From Sulfurimonas sp. (GTDB lineage: Bacteria; Campylobacterota; Campylobacteria; Campylobacterales; Sulfurimonadaceae): a DNA stretch of 64,000 bases. Position 1 is the first letter of the stretch, and each line of letters opens with the position of its first letter. Below the pieces are notes generated by a model, which searched no databases, was not told where the DNA came from, and saw only the letters and a program-made list of their open reading frames with translations. This document shows positions 1 through 9,616 of this stretch, one piece after another. Location of the stretch: contig NZ_JAQTOD010000005.1 of NCBI RefSeq assembly GCF_028713515.1, forward strand, positions 1 to 64,000. Direction: 5' to 3'. The translations under genes were made by a program, and so were the position numbers.

Positions 1-20
1 TTACTTAATACAATTTTTAC

Positions 21-407
21 CTATCTTACAAGAAATTTGGCTATATAAAAACCGCTACCTGCCATGAAAACAGAGCCAATTGCACTGAGAGTAATATTGG
101 CTATAGCTAGGGCAAAGTTGCCACTGTTTAGAAGTAAGAAACTCTCTATCGCAAAAGTAGAATAGGTTGTGAATGCACCTAGAATGCCTGTTGATAAAAA
201 TGATTTTATGTGCATAGAAAATAGTTCAGTATACATAAAATAGGCAATTAATACCCCCATAATAAAACTACCTATTAGATTTATTCCGAGTGTTCCAAAT
301 GGTAAATCATGCGGTATTTTTTGTGAAATTACACCATTTAGATAAACTCTTAAAATAGCCCCTATAAAACCGCCACTACCTATGGCTAAGATTGTTTGCC
401 AACTCAT
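21..407 (-). CDS. crcB: Fluoride channel CrcB/FluC
   Basis: Small inner-membrane fluoride exporter of 128 aa with four hydrophobic segments, the usual family length. The N-terminal GGFIGAILR stretch (about residues 12-20), an asparagine in GINLIGSF, and GAFTTYSTF (about 77-85) are the conserved pore signatures of CrcB/Fluc proteins, which work as dual-topology dimers. Last gene of the ctpA-pur operon; it overlaps the end of plsC by about 30 bases, so translation is probably coupled. An ATG two codons upstream (413) is possible, but the AAAGG ribosome site lies nearer the ideal distance from the start at 407. No fluoride riboswitch is visible, as the upstream sequence is coding. Confidence 0.93.
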   Translation of the reverse strand: MSWQTILAIGSGGFIGAILRVYLNGVISQKIPHDLPFGTLGINLIGSFIMGVLIAYFMYTELFSMHIKSFLSTGILGAFTTYSTFAIESFLLLNSGNFALAIANITLSAIGSVFMAGSGFYIAKFLVR

Positions 408-1074
408 TATCATAAACCTTTTGCATCTTTTCTCGTAAGCTTTTTAACCACTGATCATCATTGCTGTCCGCTATAAAAGAGTCTAGATATATAACTTTAA
501 TTTTTCTAGGTTTATAATAAAACTTTTTTATGTTGTAGCATTTTGCTGTTTCTATTAGAACTATAGGCTGAACACGGAGATTAAATTTATCGGCAATTAT
601 TTTTGCGCCACTTTTGAAGTTTAACATTTTCCTAGCTGCTGATCTTGTGCCTTCCGGAAAAATTGCTATTGTTCTACCTTTGTCAAGTCTGTCTTTTGCA
701 TCTTTGAGTAATTTTACTAAAGCTGTTCTGCTCTCTCTCTCAACTGCAATATTTTCTGGAAATTTAAGGGCTAAACCAAAAAAAGGAAGATTAAAAAGCT
801 CTTTTTTTGCAACCCAAGTCAAATCTTTTTTTGTGATTGTTTCCAAAATTGCAATATCTAAGTCACTTTGATGATTAAGCAAAAAAATATTTGCAGCAGG
901 ATCTGCATAACCTTTTTCTTGTGTAGAAAAGAGTGTAAAAGTTCTGATAAGCCAAGCAGAAAATTTTGGTGCGAATGGTCTGGGGACAAACTTATATATT
1001 AAAATCATTAATGTTAATGAGAAAAATATAATTATTGTTGCAAAAAACCAACTAATTCTTGCAAATATCTTCAT
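376..1074 (-). CDS. plsC: 1-acyl-sn-glycerol-3-phosphate acyltransferase (PlsC family)
   Basis: Acyltransferase that adds the second acyl chain to lysophosphatidic acid in phospholipid synthesis, at the inner face of the membrane. The 232 aa protein has one N-terminal membrane segment (residues 10-30), the catalytic HX4D motif NHQSDLD (H68, D73) and the substrate-binding motif FPEGTRS (139-145). I chose the ATG at 1074 (MKIFARISW) rather than the TTG five codons upstream, because hydrophobic N-termini of this kind are typical of the family. It overlaps the 3' end of the SH3-domain gene and the 5' end of crcB, so it sits inside the operon. Confidence 0.93.
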   Translation of the reverse strand: MKIFARISWFFATIIIFFSLTLMILIYKFVPRPFAPKFSAWLIRTFTLFSTQEKGYADPAANIFLLNHQSDLDIAILETITKKDLTWVAKKELFNLPFFGLALKFPENIAVERESRTALVKLLKDAKDRLDKGRTIAIFPEGTRSAARKMLNFKSGAKIIADKFNLRVQPIVLIETAKCYNIKKFYYKPRKIKVIYLDSFIADSNDDQWLKSLREKMQKVYDNELANNLSHR

Positions 1075-2188
1075 CTTTAACCCAACCAATTTTTTTATTA
1101 TTTAGCTGTATCTTTGTCCAATTCTTTGTCTGACCCTCTTTTGAAAGATTATACTCTTCGTCTGTTGTTTCAAATATGGTGCCATTATTTATTGGCAGAA
1201 GATAAACCTTAGAGCCTTTCTTGATACACACATCTTTCGACGGAACTGCCAGAAGAGCAATATAGATAATTGGGATAAGTATTAAAACGAGATACTTAGG
1301 TTTTTTCTTCCATATGACGACAAAAAATATGATTAGTGCAACAATAGTAGCTAGGCTCATTTTTAGCTGCTCATGCGAGTGATCTATTGGCTGTAGATCA
1401 CTCTGTGTTGTGACACTATCATCATTTACGACTATTGGGATATCAATTTGAACAAATTTATTTTGCACTAAGTTAAAATATGAAAATGAAAAATTATCAA
1501 TACTTTTGTCAATAATGGCATAATATGTTATCTTAGAGTCAATATTAGACTCTGTGATAGACTCAACACCCTGCTTAAAAACATCCTTGAGCTTGAATGA
1601 AGAAATATAACAATTTTGTGCCGCAGCAATAAAAACAACAATATTATGTAAAGCATCGTAGCTTGTTGTTTTATAGCTAGATATCTCAAAAGAGTCAGCA
1701 ACAATATTTGCAAAATCTTTTTTTGGATTTAACGCAATAACATCTAACTCTTCACCAAAGAGAGTTGTTTTCTTGTACTCTTTGTCGCCACTACTCAAAA
1801 GTGAAGCTTCAAAATCCGGTAACCTTGCGTTAGTATCTGTGACAAGAAAATAAAAGGTGTCATAGTGATTTTTTGCCTCAACTTCTCTTGTTGGAGTTTT
1901 ACTTAAGAGCTTTACTCCAATAGAGCCAGTTATTTCGTATGTTATATTTGTGAAATCATCAACTAAAGGTAGGGCCTTCACCGTAACTCTTATTATTTCA
2001 CCCTTTAAAGCTCTTGAAGGAATCTTCTTATACTCTAATGTGATAGCCTGCTCTAGTGATGATTCTTCTTTATTTAAAGTGGTTGCTATATCACTTTGAG
2101 AACTAGTTAAATCAGCGTTTGATTCAGTGTCTGAGATTGCAAAAAGAGCTGAGAATAAAAATAGCCATATTAGTACTATTTTTTTCAC
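1052..2188 (-). CDS. Membrane-anchored protein with C-terminal bacterial SH3-like domain
   Basis: A 378 aa envelope protein of unknown function. It has a cleavable-looking signal ([17 protein letters not shown]), a long periplasmic beta-rich region (about 25-270), two close membrane helices (about 278-315) and a C-terminal SH3b-like domain (about 318-375, with the motif [10 protein letters not shown]). The membrane-hairpin plus SH3 tail resembles the end of BatE-type proteins, and the N-terminal half loosely recalls BatD, but I cannot assign either family. Its start overlaps the purQ stop by 4 bases, so it is co-translated with purine genes although nothing suggests a purine role. Confidence 0.8.
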   Translation of the reverse strand: MKKIVLIWLFLFSALFAISDTESNADLTSSQSDIATTLNKEESSLEQAITLEYKKIPSRALKGEIIRVTVKALPLVDDFTNITYEITGSIGVKLLSKTPTREVEAKNHYDTFYFLVTDTNARLPDFEASLLSSGDKEYKKTTLFGEELDVIALNPKKDFANIVADSFEISSYKTTSYDALHNIVVFIAAAQNCYISSFKLKDVFKQGVESITESNIDSKITYYAIIDKSIDNFSFSYFNLVQNKFVQIDIPIVVNDDSVTTQSDLQPIDHSHEQLKMSLATIVALIIFFVVIWKKKPKYLVLILIPIIYIALLAVPSKDVCIKKGSKVYLLPINNGTIFETTDEEYNLSKEGQTKNWTKIQLNNKKIGWVKDEDICKN

Positions 2189-2859
2189 GCGTTTAAAAAT
2201 CCTCGTAACATTTTGATTCCATCATCACTTCCAAGCAACAATTCCATTGCTCTCTCTGGGTGTGGCATAAGTCCAAATACATTTTTTTCTTTGTTACAAA
2301 CTCCAGCAATCGAGTCAATGCTTCCGTTTGGATTTGAGATATTGCCATCTTTATCGGTGTATTTTAAAAGAACTTGATTATTTGCGTAAAGCTCTTTAAG
2401 CCCTTTGTTGTCTATAAAATAGTTACCATCATGGTGAGCAATAGGAAGATTTATAACATCGTCATTAGCTAGCTCTTTAAGAAATGTATTGTCGTTGTCC
2501 ACTACTTTTAAGTGGTGATGCTTTGATAAAAAGTGTAAACCACTATTTCTCATAAGTGCACCAGGGAGCAAACCAGACTCTGCTAAAACTTGAAAACCGT
2601 TACAGATGCCCAAAACTTTGCCGCCACCGTTGGCATACTTTATAACAGCTTGCATAACTGGGCTAAAAGTAGCGATTGCACCACTTCTTAGATAATCTCC
2701 ATAGCTAAATCCACCTGCAACTACTAGCAAGTTTGTATCAGTTGGAATCTCATCTGATTTATGCCACAATATTTCAGTAGTTGCACCAAGAGACTCGAAA
2801 GCAGACTTTGTGTCATATTCGCAGTTTGTGCCTGGAAATTGTAGAATTGTTACTTTCAT
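2185..2859 (-). CDS. purQ: Phosphoribosylformylglycinamidine synthase subunit PurQ (glutaminase)
   Basis: Class I glutamine amidotransferase subunit of FGAM synthase, step 4 of de novo purine synthesis. It supplies ammonia to PurL. The 224 aa protein has the nucleophile elbow GICNGFQ (C86) and the catalytic His/Glu pair in PHPERAM (H200, E202), and its length is normal for the stand-alone form. It overlaps purS by 4 bases. The third subunit, PurL, is encoded separately at 44819-47032, so the PurSQL complex is assembled from two loci. Confidence 0.97.
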   Translation of the reverse strand: MKVTILQFPGTNCEYDTKSAFESLGATTEILWHKSDEIPTDTNLLVVAGGFSYGDYLRSGAIATFSPVMQAVIKYANGGGKVLGICNGFQVLAESGLLPGALMRNSGLHFLSKHHHLKVVDNDNTFLKELANDDVINLPIAHHDGNYFIDNKGLKELYANNQVLLKYTDKDGNISNPNGSIDSIAGVCNKEKNVFGLMPHPERAMELLLGSDDGIKMLRGFLNA

Positions 2860-3098
2860 TTAACTATCTCAATTGAGTAGTCTTCAATTACAGTGTTTGC
2901 TAAAAGATCCTCACACATCTTAGTAACATCACTTTTTGCTTTTGCCTCATTATTTTCATTTAAATCAAAAATTATCTGCTTGCCCACACGAACATTGTCA
3001 ACATTGTTAAAACCGATAGAGTTTAGTGCATGATGCACTGCTTTACCTTGAGAATCTAAAACGCCATTTTTTAAAGATACATTTACAACTATTTTCAT
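2856..3098 (-). CDS. purS: Phosphoribosylformylglycinamidine synthase subunit PurS
   Basis: 80 aa structural subunit that bridges PurQ and the small-type PurL and lets ammonia pass between them. The sequence begins KIVVNVSLKNGVLDSQGKA and carries the VRVGKQIIFDL stretch typical of PurS. It lies between purC (3-base gap) and purQ (4-base overlap). Its presence agrees with the roughly 737 aa small-type PurL found later in the window. Confidence 0.96.
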   Translation of the reverse strand: MKIVVNVSLKNGVLDSQGKAVHHALNSIGFNNVDNVRVGKQIIFDLNENNEAKAKSDVTKMCEDLLANTVIEDYSIEIVK

Positions 3099-3101
3099 TG
3101 G

Positions 3102-3815
3102 TTATTTTCCTAATATTCTATTTAAAACTTCTTCATATGCGACTTTTAAGCCACCAAGACCTTGTCTGAATCTATCCTTATCCATCTTCTCACCACTAAC
3201 ACTATCCCAAAAACGACAATTATCTGGGCTAATCTCATCAACAAGTATGATGTTTCCGTCTCTATCTTTTCCAAATTCTAGCTTGAAATCAATAAGATTT
3301 AATCCTTTTGTTGCAAAATATGGATGCAGAATGTCATTAATCTCTCTTGCCATACGACGAAGTTTATCAAGTTCATCTTGGTATTTAACTAATCCTAAAA
3401 TTAAGGCATGTTGATCATTTAACTTTGGATCTCCAAGCGCATCATTTTTATAGTCAAACTCAACGAGCGTAAAAGGAAGAATTGTTCCCTCTTTGATGCC
3501 TAGATTTCGGCTCAAGCTTCCAGTTGCGACATTGCGAACTATGACTTCTATTAAGATGACATCAACTTTTTTATGTAGCATATGATTATCATCTAGCATC
3601 TTAACAAAATGGGTTTTAATCCCACTTGCCTCTAGTAGTTTAAATAGCTCAGTAGAAATTTTATTGTTAAGCGCACCTTTTCCAGCCTCGCTAGACTTTT
3701 TTTCACCATTAAATGCAGTCAAATCGTCTTTAAATTCTGAAATTACCAGATTCTCATCGTCAGTTAGGTATAGTTTTTTTGCTTTTCCCTCGTAAAGTAA
3801 CTCTCTTTTTTGCAT
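3102..3815 (-). CDS. purC: Phosphoribosylaminoimidazole-succinocarboxamide synthase
   Basis: SAICAR synthetase (237 aa) joins CAIR and aspartate with ATP in purine synthesis. The N-terminal [19 protein letters not shown]-binding strand, the central [16 protein letters not shown] segment and the [12 protein letters not shown] motif are diagnostic. Length is standard for the monofunctional bacterial enzyme. Follows ctpA with a 2-base gap and precedes purS, making purCSQ a compact group. Confidence 0.97.
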   Translation of the reverse strand: MQKRELLYEGKAKKLYLTDDENLVISEFKDDLTAFNGEKKSSEAGKGALNNKISTELFKLLEASGIKTHFVKMLDDNHMLHKKVDVILIEVIVRNVATGSLSRNLGIKEGTILPFTLVEFDYKNDALGDPKLNDQHALILGLVKYQDELDKLRRMAREINDILHPYFATKGLNLIDFKLEFGKDRDGNIILVDEISPDNCRFWDSVSGEKMDKDRFRQGLGGLKVAYEEVLNRILGK

Positions 3816-3817
3816 CT

Positions 3818-5152
3818 CTATTTTCCTTTTACAATAACTAAAGCTTTTATGATATCAATGCCCTCTTTGAGCTGAATATCTTTATTTATTATCTCGTCTG
3901 TTATAACAGTTTTCTGGTCCTCTTTTAGTTCTTTTGCTTGTTCTTTTATGGAGTCAACTTTCTCTAGCTCTTCTTTTAAGTGTTTTTTCAAGTCAGACTC
4001 TTTTAGTGAGTAATCATTTTTGTTTACTTGAACTTCCCCTGCAGTAACATTTATATCTGGTTTTACACCAACTGCTTGAATTGTTCGCCCACTAGGGAGA
4101 TAGTATCTAGCAATTGTTAGTTTAATTGCCTCGCTGTCTGTAATAGGTAAAACAGCCTGCACGCTACCTTTCCCAAATGTATTTTGCCCAACAAGAATAG
4201 CTCTTTTATGATCTTGAAGGGAGCCACTTACAATCTCACTTGCACTTGCGCTTCCTCCATTGATTAGAACAACCAAGGGAACATCTGTCAGCGTGTTGCT
4301 TGCTTTTGCTGTGTATATCTCATCATCTGCCTTTTTGCGACCTTTTTGTGAAACAATATCTCCCTCGCTTACAAAAATATCGACAAGCCCAACAGCTTGG
4401 TCAAGCAGTCCACCAGGGTTATTTCTAAGATCTAGAATTATGCCCTTTGTTGTAGCTTTTCTTTTTTTAATAGCTTTTGTTACATCACTAACAACTTTTT
4501 TATCAAAGCTTGTTACTCTTATGTACTGAATATCGTTACCAATTGATTTGTCATAGACTGATTCAATTGTTATATTTCCTCTTATAATTTTTATCTCAAT
4601 AGGTTTTCTTTCCCCATCTCTTACTATTGTTAAGTCAATCGGTTCGCCAATATTGCCACGCATAATAGAAACGGCATCATCAATAGTCATACTTAGAGTT
4701 GAAACATTGTTTATTTTTAAGATAATATCACCAGACTTTATGCCCGCTTTGTCTGCGGGAGTTCCTTCGATAGGTGCAATTACAGTTATTGCTCCATCTT
4801 TTATGCCAACAGTTATCCCAAGGCCACCAAATTCACCATTTGTCTGTATCTTTAAATTATTAAAATCTTTTTGTTTTAAATAATTTGAGTGGGCGTCAAG
4901 ATTACTCATCATTCCTTCTAGTGCTTTGTTCATAAGCTCTTCAATGCTAACTTCGTCGACTCCATACTGCTCAACAATAGAGATAACTTTTGTAAATTTT
5001 GCAAAAGCTTCAAGTCTTGATAGCTCTTTTTTTGGTTCTACTGCTTTTTCTTTCTCTTTTTTTGTTGACGCAAAAATATCTGTAGAAAAAAGTAAAACCA
5101 AAGCGACAATGACAGTAGTAAAGCCAAGCGTAATGTAACTTTTGTTTTTCAT
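3818..5152 (-). CDS. ctpA: Carboxy-terminal processing protease CtpA (S41 family)
   Basis: Periplasmic serine protease of family S41 (444 aa) that trims C-termini of envelope proteins. One N-terminal membrane anchor or signal (residues 7-28) is followed by a charged linker, a PDZ domain (about 105-190) and the catalytic domain. The Ser-Lys dyad is visible in GGSASASEI (Ser303 by spacing) and TFGKGSVQ (Lys328). A Lys/Glu-rich C-terminal tail (about 385-435) is probably a helical extension. First gene of the operon; its promoter should lie in the divergent region shared with the hemerythrin gene. Confidence 0.96.
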   Translation of the reverse strand: MKNKSYITLGFTTVIVALVLLFSTDIFASTKKEKEKAVEPKKELSRLEAFAKFTKVISIVEQYGVDEVSIEELMNKALEGMMSNLDAHSNYLKQKDFNNLKIQTNGEFGGLGITVGIKDGAITVIAPIEGTPADKAGIKSGDIILKINNVSTLSMTIDDAVSIMRGNIGEPIDLTIVRDGERKPIEIKIIRGNITIESVYDKSIGNDIQYIRVTSFDKKVVSDVTKAIKKRKATTKGIILDLRNNPGGLLDQAVGLVDIFVSEGDIVSQKGRKKADDEIYTAKASNTLTDVPLVVLINGGSASASEIVSGSLQDHKRAILVGQNTFGKGSVQAVLPITDSEAIKLTIARYYLPSGRTIQAVGVKPDINVTAGEVQVNKNDYSLKESDLKKHLKEELEKVDSIKEQAKELKEDQKTVITDEIINKDIQLKEGIDIIKALVIVKGK

Positions 5153-5255
5153 AATTTATCCTGTTGAATTTAAAATGGAAGTATAGTAAAAAGATGTTTA
5201 AATAACAAATTATAGAATATTGATTTTGGCTAATTTATATTTATACAAATTTTCA

Positions 5256-5261
5256 TATAAT
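5256..5261 (+). promoter_or_regulatory. Candidate -10 box for the hemerythrin operon
   Basis: A perfect TATAAT lies 30 bases before the hemerythrin start, in a T-rich stretch with no clear -35, as is usual for sigma-70 promoters of Campylobacterota. The 139-base divergent region (5153-5291) must also hold the promoter of ctpA on the other strand. Confidence 0.6.
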
Positions 5262-5291
5262 ACGCAAATTATTATAAAAAAGGTACAAATA

Positions 5292-5732
5292 ATGAGTTCA
5301 ATAAAAGAGTATTTAAGCGCAGACCATAGCCGTTGTGACGAGCTATTTGCAAATATGGAAGATGCTGTATCAAAATCTATTGATAGTGCGGAAGATGCAT
5401 ATAAGCTTTTTGCTGAGGCAACTGAGAGACACTTTCAGATGGAAGAGAGAGTTATGTTCATGGAGTTTGAACAAAAAACAGGGATGACACAAGGTCCAAC
5501 TGCTATGATGAGACATGAACACTCTCAAATGAGAAACCTTTTAAAAGAGATGGGCAGTGCGATTGAAGCTAAAGACAGAGATAAATTTTTTGGATACAGT
5601 GAAACTCTTATGGTTCTAATGCAACAGCACAATATGAAAGAGGAACAGATGCTTTATACGATGGCACAACAACATCTAAGTGCCGAGTCGGATAGAATTG
5701 TTGAGATGATGGAGTGTATGATTGCTGAGTAG
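5292..5732 (+). CDS. Hemerythrin-domain protein
   Basis: A 146 aa cytoplasmic hemerythrin-like protein that should bind a non-haem di-iron centre able to hold O2 or react with NO or peroxide. Ligand-type residues appear in the four-helix order expected: H in SADHSRCDEL, HFQMEERVMF, MRHEHSQMRN and MQQHNMKEEQMLY. The open frame runs 24 codons further upstream, but that part is not domain-like; the ATG at 5292 gives a normal N-terminus and leaves the promoter free. It is followed after 17 bases by a multipass His-rich protein that probably shares its transcript. Function in storage, sensing or detoxification cannot be decided from sequence. Confidence 0.92.
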   Translation: MSSIKEYLSADHSRCDELFANMEDAVSKSIDSAEDAYKLFAEATERHFQMEERVMFMEFEQKTGMTQGPTAMMRHEHSQMRNLLKEMGSAIEAKDRDKFFGYSETLMVLMQQHNMKEEQMLYTMAQQHLSAESDRIVEMMECMIAE

Positions 5733-5749
5733 GGTTTAGGGATACTAGA

Positions 5750-7054
5750 GTGGATTTAAATGGCTTATCAGCAGACCAAGCACCACCAATATCATCACCG
5801 GCAAGACTCTTTTTAACGGCACCTATTTTCGGTGTTATTGCTGGAATATTAATATTTTTAAGTGATGCTGGAGCGTTAAAGAGTAGATTTTCACTAGAGT
5901 CAATCGCCATAACTCATACAATTACGATTGGTTTTTTAGGTTTTGTGATGCTTGGGGCGCTAACTCAAATGTTGCCAGTTTTGGCAGGTGTTAGCGTAAA
6001 AAGAGTGGGTATAATAGCAAAAATTTCATATATTTTTTTACTCTTTGGCACACTCTTTATGATTTTTGGACTGCTGCAAAACATCTCAAATATCATTTTA
6101 ATTTCATCCCTGTTTTTAAGTGGTGGATTTTTGGTTATGATAGTTCCAATGCTGGTTAGTTTAAAGAGTGTTGCAAGTGCTACAGCAAGCACGAGGGCAA
6201 TAACCACAAGTTTAATTTTTGCTTTTATGGTAATTTTTATAGGGGCCTATCTACTCTCAGGGTACGGAATCCATAAACTATCATCTATGCATCTACTTTT
6301 TGCAAATATACATAGTGTATGGGCTGTATTTGGTTTTGCAGGCGTATTGATTATTGGTGTATCATTTCATGTTTTACCGATGTTTTATGTAGCGCCAAAA
6401 TTTAAGCCTTTTTATATGCGTAGAGTAGTCGGATTTATATCTGCCGGTTTACTGCTGTGGCTAATTTTAAATATGTTTTTGGATTTGTATAGCATTGTGG
6501 CAAAGATATGGATAGCAGCTCTTTTCTTGGCTTTTTCTGTAGCTGTTTTTTTAAAGCTAAATGCTCGCCGCCGCCCAATCAGTGATATAACAATTTGGTA
6601 TTGGAAAAGTGCTACTCTCTTTATGGCTTTTGGTTCTTTTTCTTGGATTATTGATGATTATTTCAATGGCGAGTACGCAGTCATTGTTTCTGTACTGATA
6701 GGTGGTGGATTTCTCCTCTCAATAATGATTGGTATGCTTTATAAAATAGTCCCTTTTCTTGTTTGGTTTCATCTTAATGCAAAAGGCTATATGAGTATTC
6801 CGACAATGAATGAAATGATAGATAAGAAATTAACGAGAATTCAATTTGTTTTATTTGTTTTATCCTTGGCTGGTTTTGTTTTTTCGTTCTTTATCTCATT
6901 TTTGCTACCAATATTTGCTGCTCTTTTTATTGTTAGTATGCTTATTTTAGAGTACAATATTGTCTCTCCAATTTTAATATACATAAAAATACTCAAGACA
7001 AAACCAGATTTTGATATGAGTCTTTTTTTGATGAGTACAGAAGGTAAAGATTGA
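5750..7054 (+). CDS. Multipass His-rich membrane protein, NnrS / oxidase subunit I-like
   Basis: A 434 aa inner-membrane protein with roughly 12 hydrophobic segments. It starts at a GTG with a good AGGGA site 7 bases upstream. Histidines fall inside membrane segments at H56 (ITHTITIGFLGF), H181 and H188 (HLLFANIHSVW) and H207 (VSFHVLPMF), with another in WFHLNAKGY near residue 350. This pattern resembles NnrS and haem-copper oxidase subunit I-like proteins, in which such histidines ligate haem or copper. No CXXCH is present. The hemerythrin directly upstream points to O2 or NO chemistry, but that is inference. The stop overlaps the aroK start. Confidence 0.8.
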   Translation: MDLNGLSADQAPPISSPARLFLTAPIFGVIAGILIFLSDAGALKSRFSLESIAITHTITIGFLGFVMLGALTQMLPVLAGVSVKRVGIIAKISYIFLLFGTLFMIFGLLQNISNIILISSLFLSGGFLVMIVPMLVSLKSVASATASTRAITTSLIFAFMVIFIGAYLLSGYGIHKLSSMHLLFANIHSVWAVFGFAGVLIIGVSFHVLPMFYVAPKFKPFYMRRVVGFISAGLLLWLILNMFLDLYSIVAKIWIAALFLAFSVAVFLKLNARRRPISDITIWYWKSATLFMAFGSFSWIIDDYFNGEYAVIVSVLIGGGFLLSIMIGMLYKIVPFLVWFHLNAKGYMSIPTMNEMIDKKLTRIQFVLFVLSLAGFVFSFFISFLLPIFAALFIVSMLILEYNIVSPILIYIKILKTKPDFDMSLFLMSTEGKD

Positions 7055-7566
7055 AAAATATTATATTAATCGGATTTATGGGTGTTGGTAAGGGTAGTGT
7101 TGCGCGAGAAGTCGTTAAGCTTTCTGAGTATACTGCGGTTGATACTGACGATTTGATAGAAAGTATGGAAAATAAAACTGTAAAAAAAATATTTTCTCAA
7201 GATGGTGAAAAATATTTTAGAGATTTAGAAAAAAAAGTTTCTCTTTGGCTTGAGAGTAGTGTTAAAAACACACTGATTTCAACTGGTGGCGGATTTTATA
7301 AACAAGAAAATCTTAAAAATATTGGTACGGTTGTTTTGTTAAACTCATCATTTGATAAAATAGTTGGGCGAATAAAAAATCATCCAAATGCAAAAAGTAA
7401 GATTAAAAAGAGACCGCTTCTTAAGGATTTGAAAAAAGCCAGAGAGTTGTATGATCAGCGATTGCCTCAGTACTTAAGTGTGGCTGATATAGTTATCGAT
7501 GTGACTGAAAAATGTGCACTAGAGTGCGCCAAAGAACTTCTCCAAAAGGTAGGTAAAAATGCGTAA
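7051..7566 (+). CDS. aroK: Shikimate kinase
   Basis: Phosphorylates shikimate with ATP in the aromatic amino acid pathway. The 171 aa protein has the P-loop GFMGVGKGS near the N-terminus, the DTDD shikimate/Mg site (about 28-31), FRDLE and STGGGFY. The P-loop has Gly rather than Ser or Thr directly after the lysine, which is unusual; a Ser follows one position later. It starts at TTG overlapping the previous stop, with AAGG 6 bases upstream; no better start exists. Its end overlaps the thioredoxin gene by 8 bases. Confidence 0.92.
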   Translation: MKNIILIGFMGVGKGSVAREVVKLSEYTAVDTDDLIESMENKTVKKIFSQDGEKYFRDLEKKVSLWLESSVKNTLISTGGGFYKQENLKNIGTVVLLNSSFDKIVGRIKNHPNAKSKIKKRPLLKDLKKARELYDQRLPQYLSVADIVIDVTEKCALECAKELLQKVGKNA

Positions 7567-7981
7567 ATTTTTTATATGTATGTTGCTTTTGTTTGCAATA
7601 AATGCTTCAGCGGCAGAGATTAAGTGGGCGAAAGATTTTAATAGCGGTGTAGAGCAGGCTAAAAAGATAAATAAGCCAATTTTGTTTGTTTCTTCAAGAC
7701 ACACTTGTAAATATTGTGTGATTTTAGATAACACAACTTTTAAAGATAAGAAAGTTATAGATGAGTTAAATAAAAACTTTGTATCTATTATCTCTTATAG
7801 TGATGAAAATGATTATATGCCAAAAGAGTTATGGCAGCCAGGAACTCCTGCTATTTGGTTTTTGTTTCCAAGCGGGACTCCGATGTATCAGCCTTTGATG
7901 GGGGCTGTTGATCCGGATAATTTTTTAAAAGCATTGCAAATTATTAAAGATGAACACAGCAAGCAAAAAGAAAAGAAATGA
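7559..7981 (+). CDS. Periplasmic thioredoxin-fold protein
   Basis: A 140 aa secreted protein with signal peptide MRKFFICMLLLFAINASAA and a thioredoxin-like domain holding a CKYC redox motif (SSRHTCKYCVILDNTTF), a cis-proline loop region (WQPGTPAIWFLFPSG) and a Lys-rich tail. This matches the thioredoxin_7/SoxW-like group that reduces or isomerises disulfides in the periplasm. It overlaps aroK by 8 bases and hisD by 4, so it is translated within a mixed biosynthetic operon. Its partner is not evident. Confidence 0.88.
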   Translation: MRKFFICMLLLFAINASAAEIKWAKDFNSGVEQAKKINKPILFVSSRHTCKYCVILDNTTFKDKKVIDELNKNFVSIISYSDENDYMPKELWQPGTPAIWFLFPSGTPMYQPLMGAVDPDNFLKALQIIKDEHSKQKEKK

Positions 7982-9273
7982 TATCTATAAACTCAAAAGA
8001 TAGTGACTTTAGTTCTAGATTTGATGAACTTTTACAAAGAGGCAAAATGGATATGGCACATGTTAGTGTCATTGTTGGAAGTATCATAAATGAGATAAAG
8101 CAGAACAAGAATAGCGCGTTAAAAGGGCATATTGCAAAATTTGATAGTTGGACGCCAAAAAATGACGAAGATTTGAAAATATGCACAGACTCTATGCGCC
8201 AAGCTTACGAAAATTTAGATGAAAAGCTAAAGAGTGCATTGCATTTGTCATATGACAGAATCAAGAGCTATCATCAAAAACAAAAACCTCAATCTTGGTT
8301 TGATACGGAGTCAAATGGAACTATTTTAGGGCAGAAAGTAACACCCGTTGATAGTGCCGGTCTTTATATCCCAGGAGGGAAAGCTGCATACCCATCATCA
8401 CTTTTGATGAATGTTATTCCTGCTCAAGTTGCTGGAGTTGAGCAGATTATAGTTTGTACTCCAACACCAGACAATGAGCCAAATGAACTACTGTTGGCTG
8501 CTTGTCATCTATGTGGTGTAAGCGAAGTCTATAAAGTTGGTGGAGCGAGTGCTATCGCTGCTATGGCGTATGGAACAGAGACAATTCCCAAGGTTGATGT
8601 TATTACTGGACCAGGAAATATATTTGTTGCAACAGCAAAAAAAATGGTTTTTGGAGATGTTAATATAGATATGATAGCTGGACCAAGCGAGATAGGGATA
8701 TTGGCGGACGATAGTGCAAATCCAAACCATATAGCAATTGATCTACTTTCTCAGGCTGAACATGACGAGATGGCGAGTTCCATACTAATCACTCCATCAC
8801 AAAAACTGGCTGATACCGTAAAAATTGAGATAGAAAATTGGCTACTAAAACTTCCAAGAGAGGTGATTGCTAGAAAATCAATAGAAGAGCGAGGTGCTAT
8901 AATAGTAACCAGAAATATGGAAGAAGCGATAGAACTTATGAACAAAATTGCACCGGAACATTTAGAGGTTGCAACAAATAATCCATTTGAGTTTTTGCCA
9001 TCCATCAAGCACGCTGGTGCTATTTTCTTGGGACACAACACTCCTGAAGCTATTGGTGATTATGTAGCTGGACCAAATCATACTCTCCCAACTGGAGGAA
9101 CGGCCAAGTTCTACTCTCCACTTGGAGTTGAGAACTTTATGAAAAAAAGCTCTATTATCTCTTTTAGCCAAAAAGCAATCAATGAAATCGGCGAAGAGTG
9201 TGCGCTTATTGCAAGCATTGAGGGATTGAGTGCGCATGAACAATCAGTTAGAGTTAGACTTAATAATAAATAA
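7978..9273 (+). CDS. hisD: Histidinol dehydrogenase
   Basis: Oxidises L-histidinol to L-histidine in two NAD-dependent steps, the last reactions of histidine synthesis. The 431 aa sequence is full length. Family hallmarks include VDSAGLYIPGGKAAYPSS, VDVITGPGNIFVATAKK, DMIAGPSEIGILAD, LLSQAEHDEMA and the Zn/catalytic region GPNHTLPTGGTAKFYSPLG. Last gene of the operon that begins with hemerythrin; no other his genes are in the window, so histidine genes are dispersed in this genome. Confidence 0.97.
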   Translation: MISINSKDSDFSSRFDELLQRGKMDMAHVSVIVGSIINEIKQNKNSALKGHIAKFDSWTPKNDEDLKICTDSMRQAYENLDEKLKSALHLSYDRIKSYHQKQKPQSWFDTESNGTILGQKVTPVDSAGLYIPGGKAAYPSSLLMNVIPAQVAGVEQIIVCTPTPDNEPNELLLAACHLCGVSEVYKVGGASAIAAMAYGTETIPKVDVITGPGNIFVATAKKMVFGDVNIDMIAGPSEIGILADDSANPNHIAIDLLSQAEHDEMASSILITPSQKLADTVKIEIENWLLKLPREVIARKSIEERGAIIVTRNMEEAIELMNKIAPEHLEVATNNPFEFLPSIKHAGAIFLGHNTPEAIGDYVAGPNHTLPTGGTAKFYSPLGVENFMKKSSIISFSQKAINEIGEECALIASIEGLSAHEQSVRVRLNNK

Positions 9274-9616
9274 GCTGTAAAATATACTTAACATCGATTA
9301 CTTTGCATGCAACACTGCCAATGCCTCTCTTTGATATAAAAGGGAGATGCTCAACCTTTAATCAAGCATTTACTCTCTCTTCGCTTTGTATAGTTTTTCT
9401 ATTTTATAATTAAAAAATTATATAGTTATATTCAGTTAAGCCTTGAACGATAAAATAATAAAATTATCACATTTTTATAACAATTTTAAGCTTTATATAG
9501 GTAATATACTTGTGATATAAAAAGTTTTTTTTATTAAAAGATGGAAATACTTTTTAAATATTTATTAAATTTATAAATCTTAACACTTGCCTATCGAGAG
9601 GGCATAAGGAGAATAT
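9274..9616. promoter_or_regulatory. 343-base non-coding leader before the molybdoenzyme operon
   Basis: The longest gap between genes in the window. It holds no plausible gene on either strand. An imperfect hairpin (about 9324-9350, CTCTCTTT against AAAGGGAG) may end hisD transcription. Further on it is extremely AT-rich, with a 7-base dyad TATCACA (9465-9471) and TGTGATA (9511-9517) separated by 39 bases, which could be half-sites for a CRP/FNR-type regulator. A short TGCC/GGCA hairpin sits just before the AAGGAG ribosome site. The reading as a regulated promoter is inference. Confidence 0.45.

Noticed and set aside
5220..5291. N-terminal extension of the hemerythrin protein
   Set aside because: The extra 24 codons cover the TATAAT promoter box and do not fit the domain.
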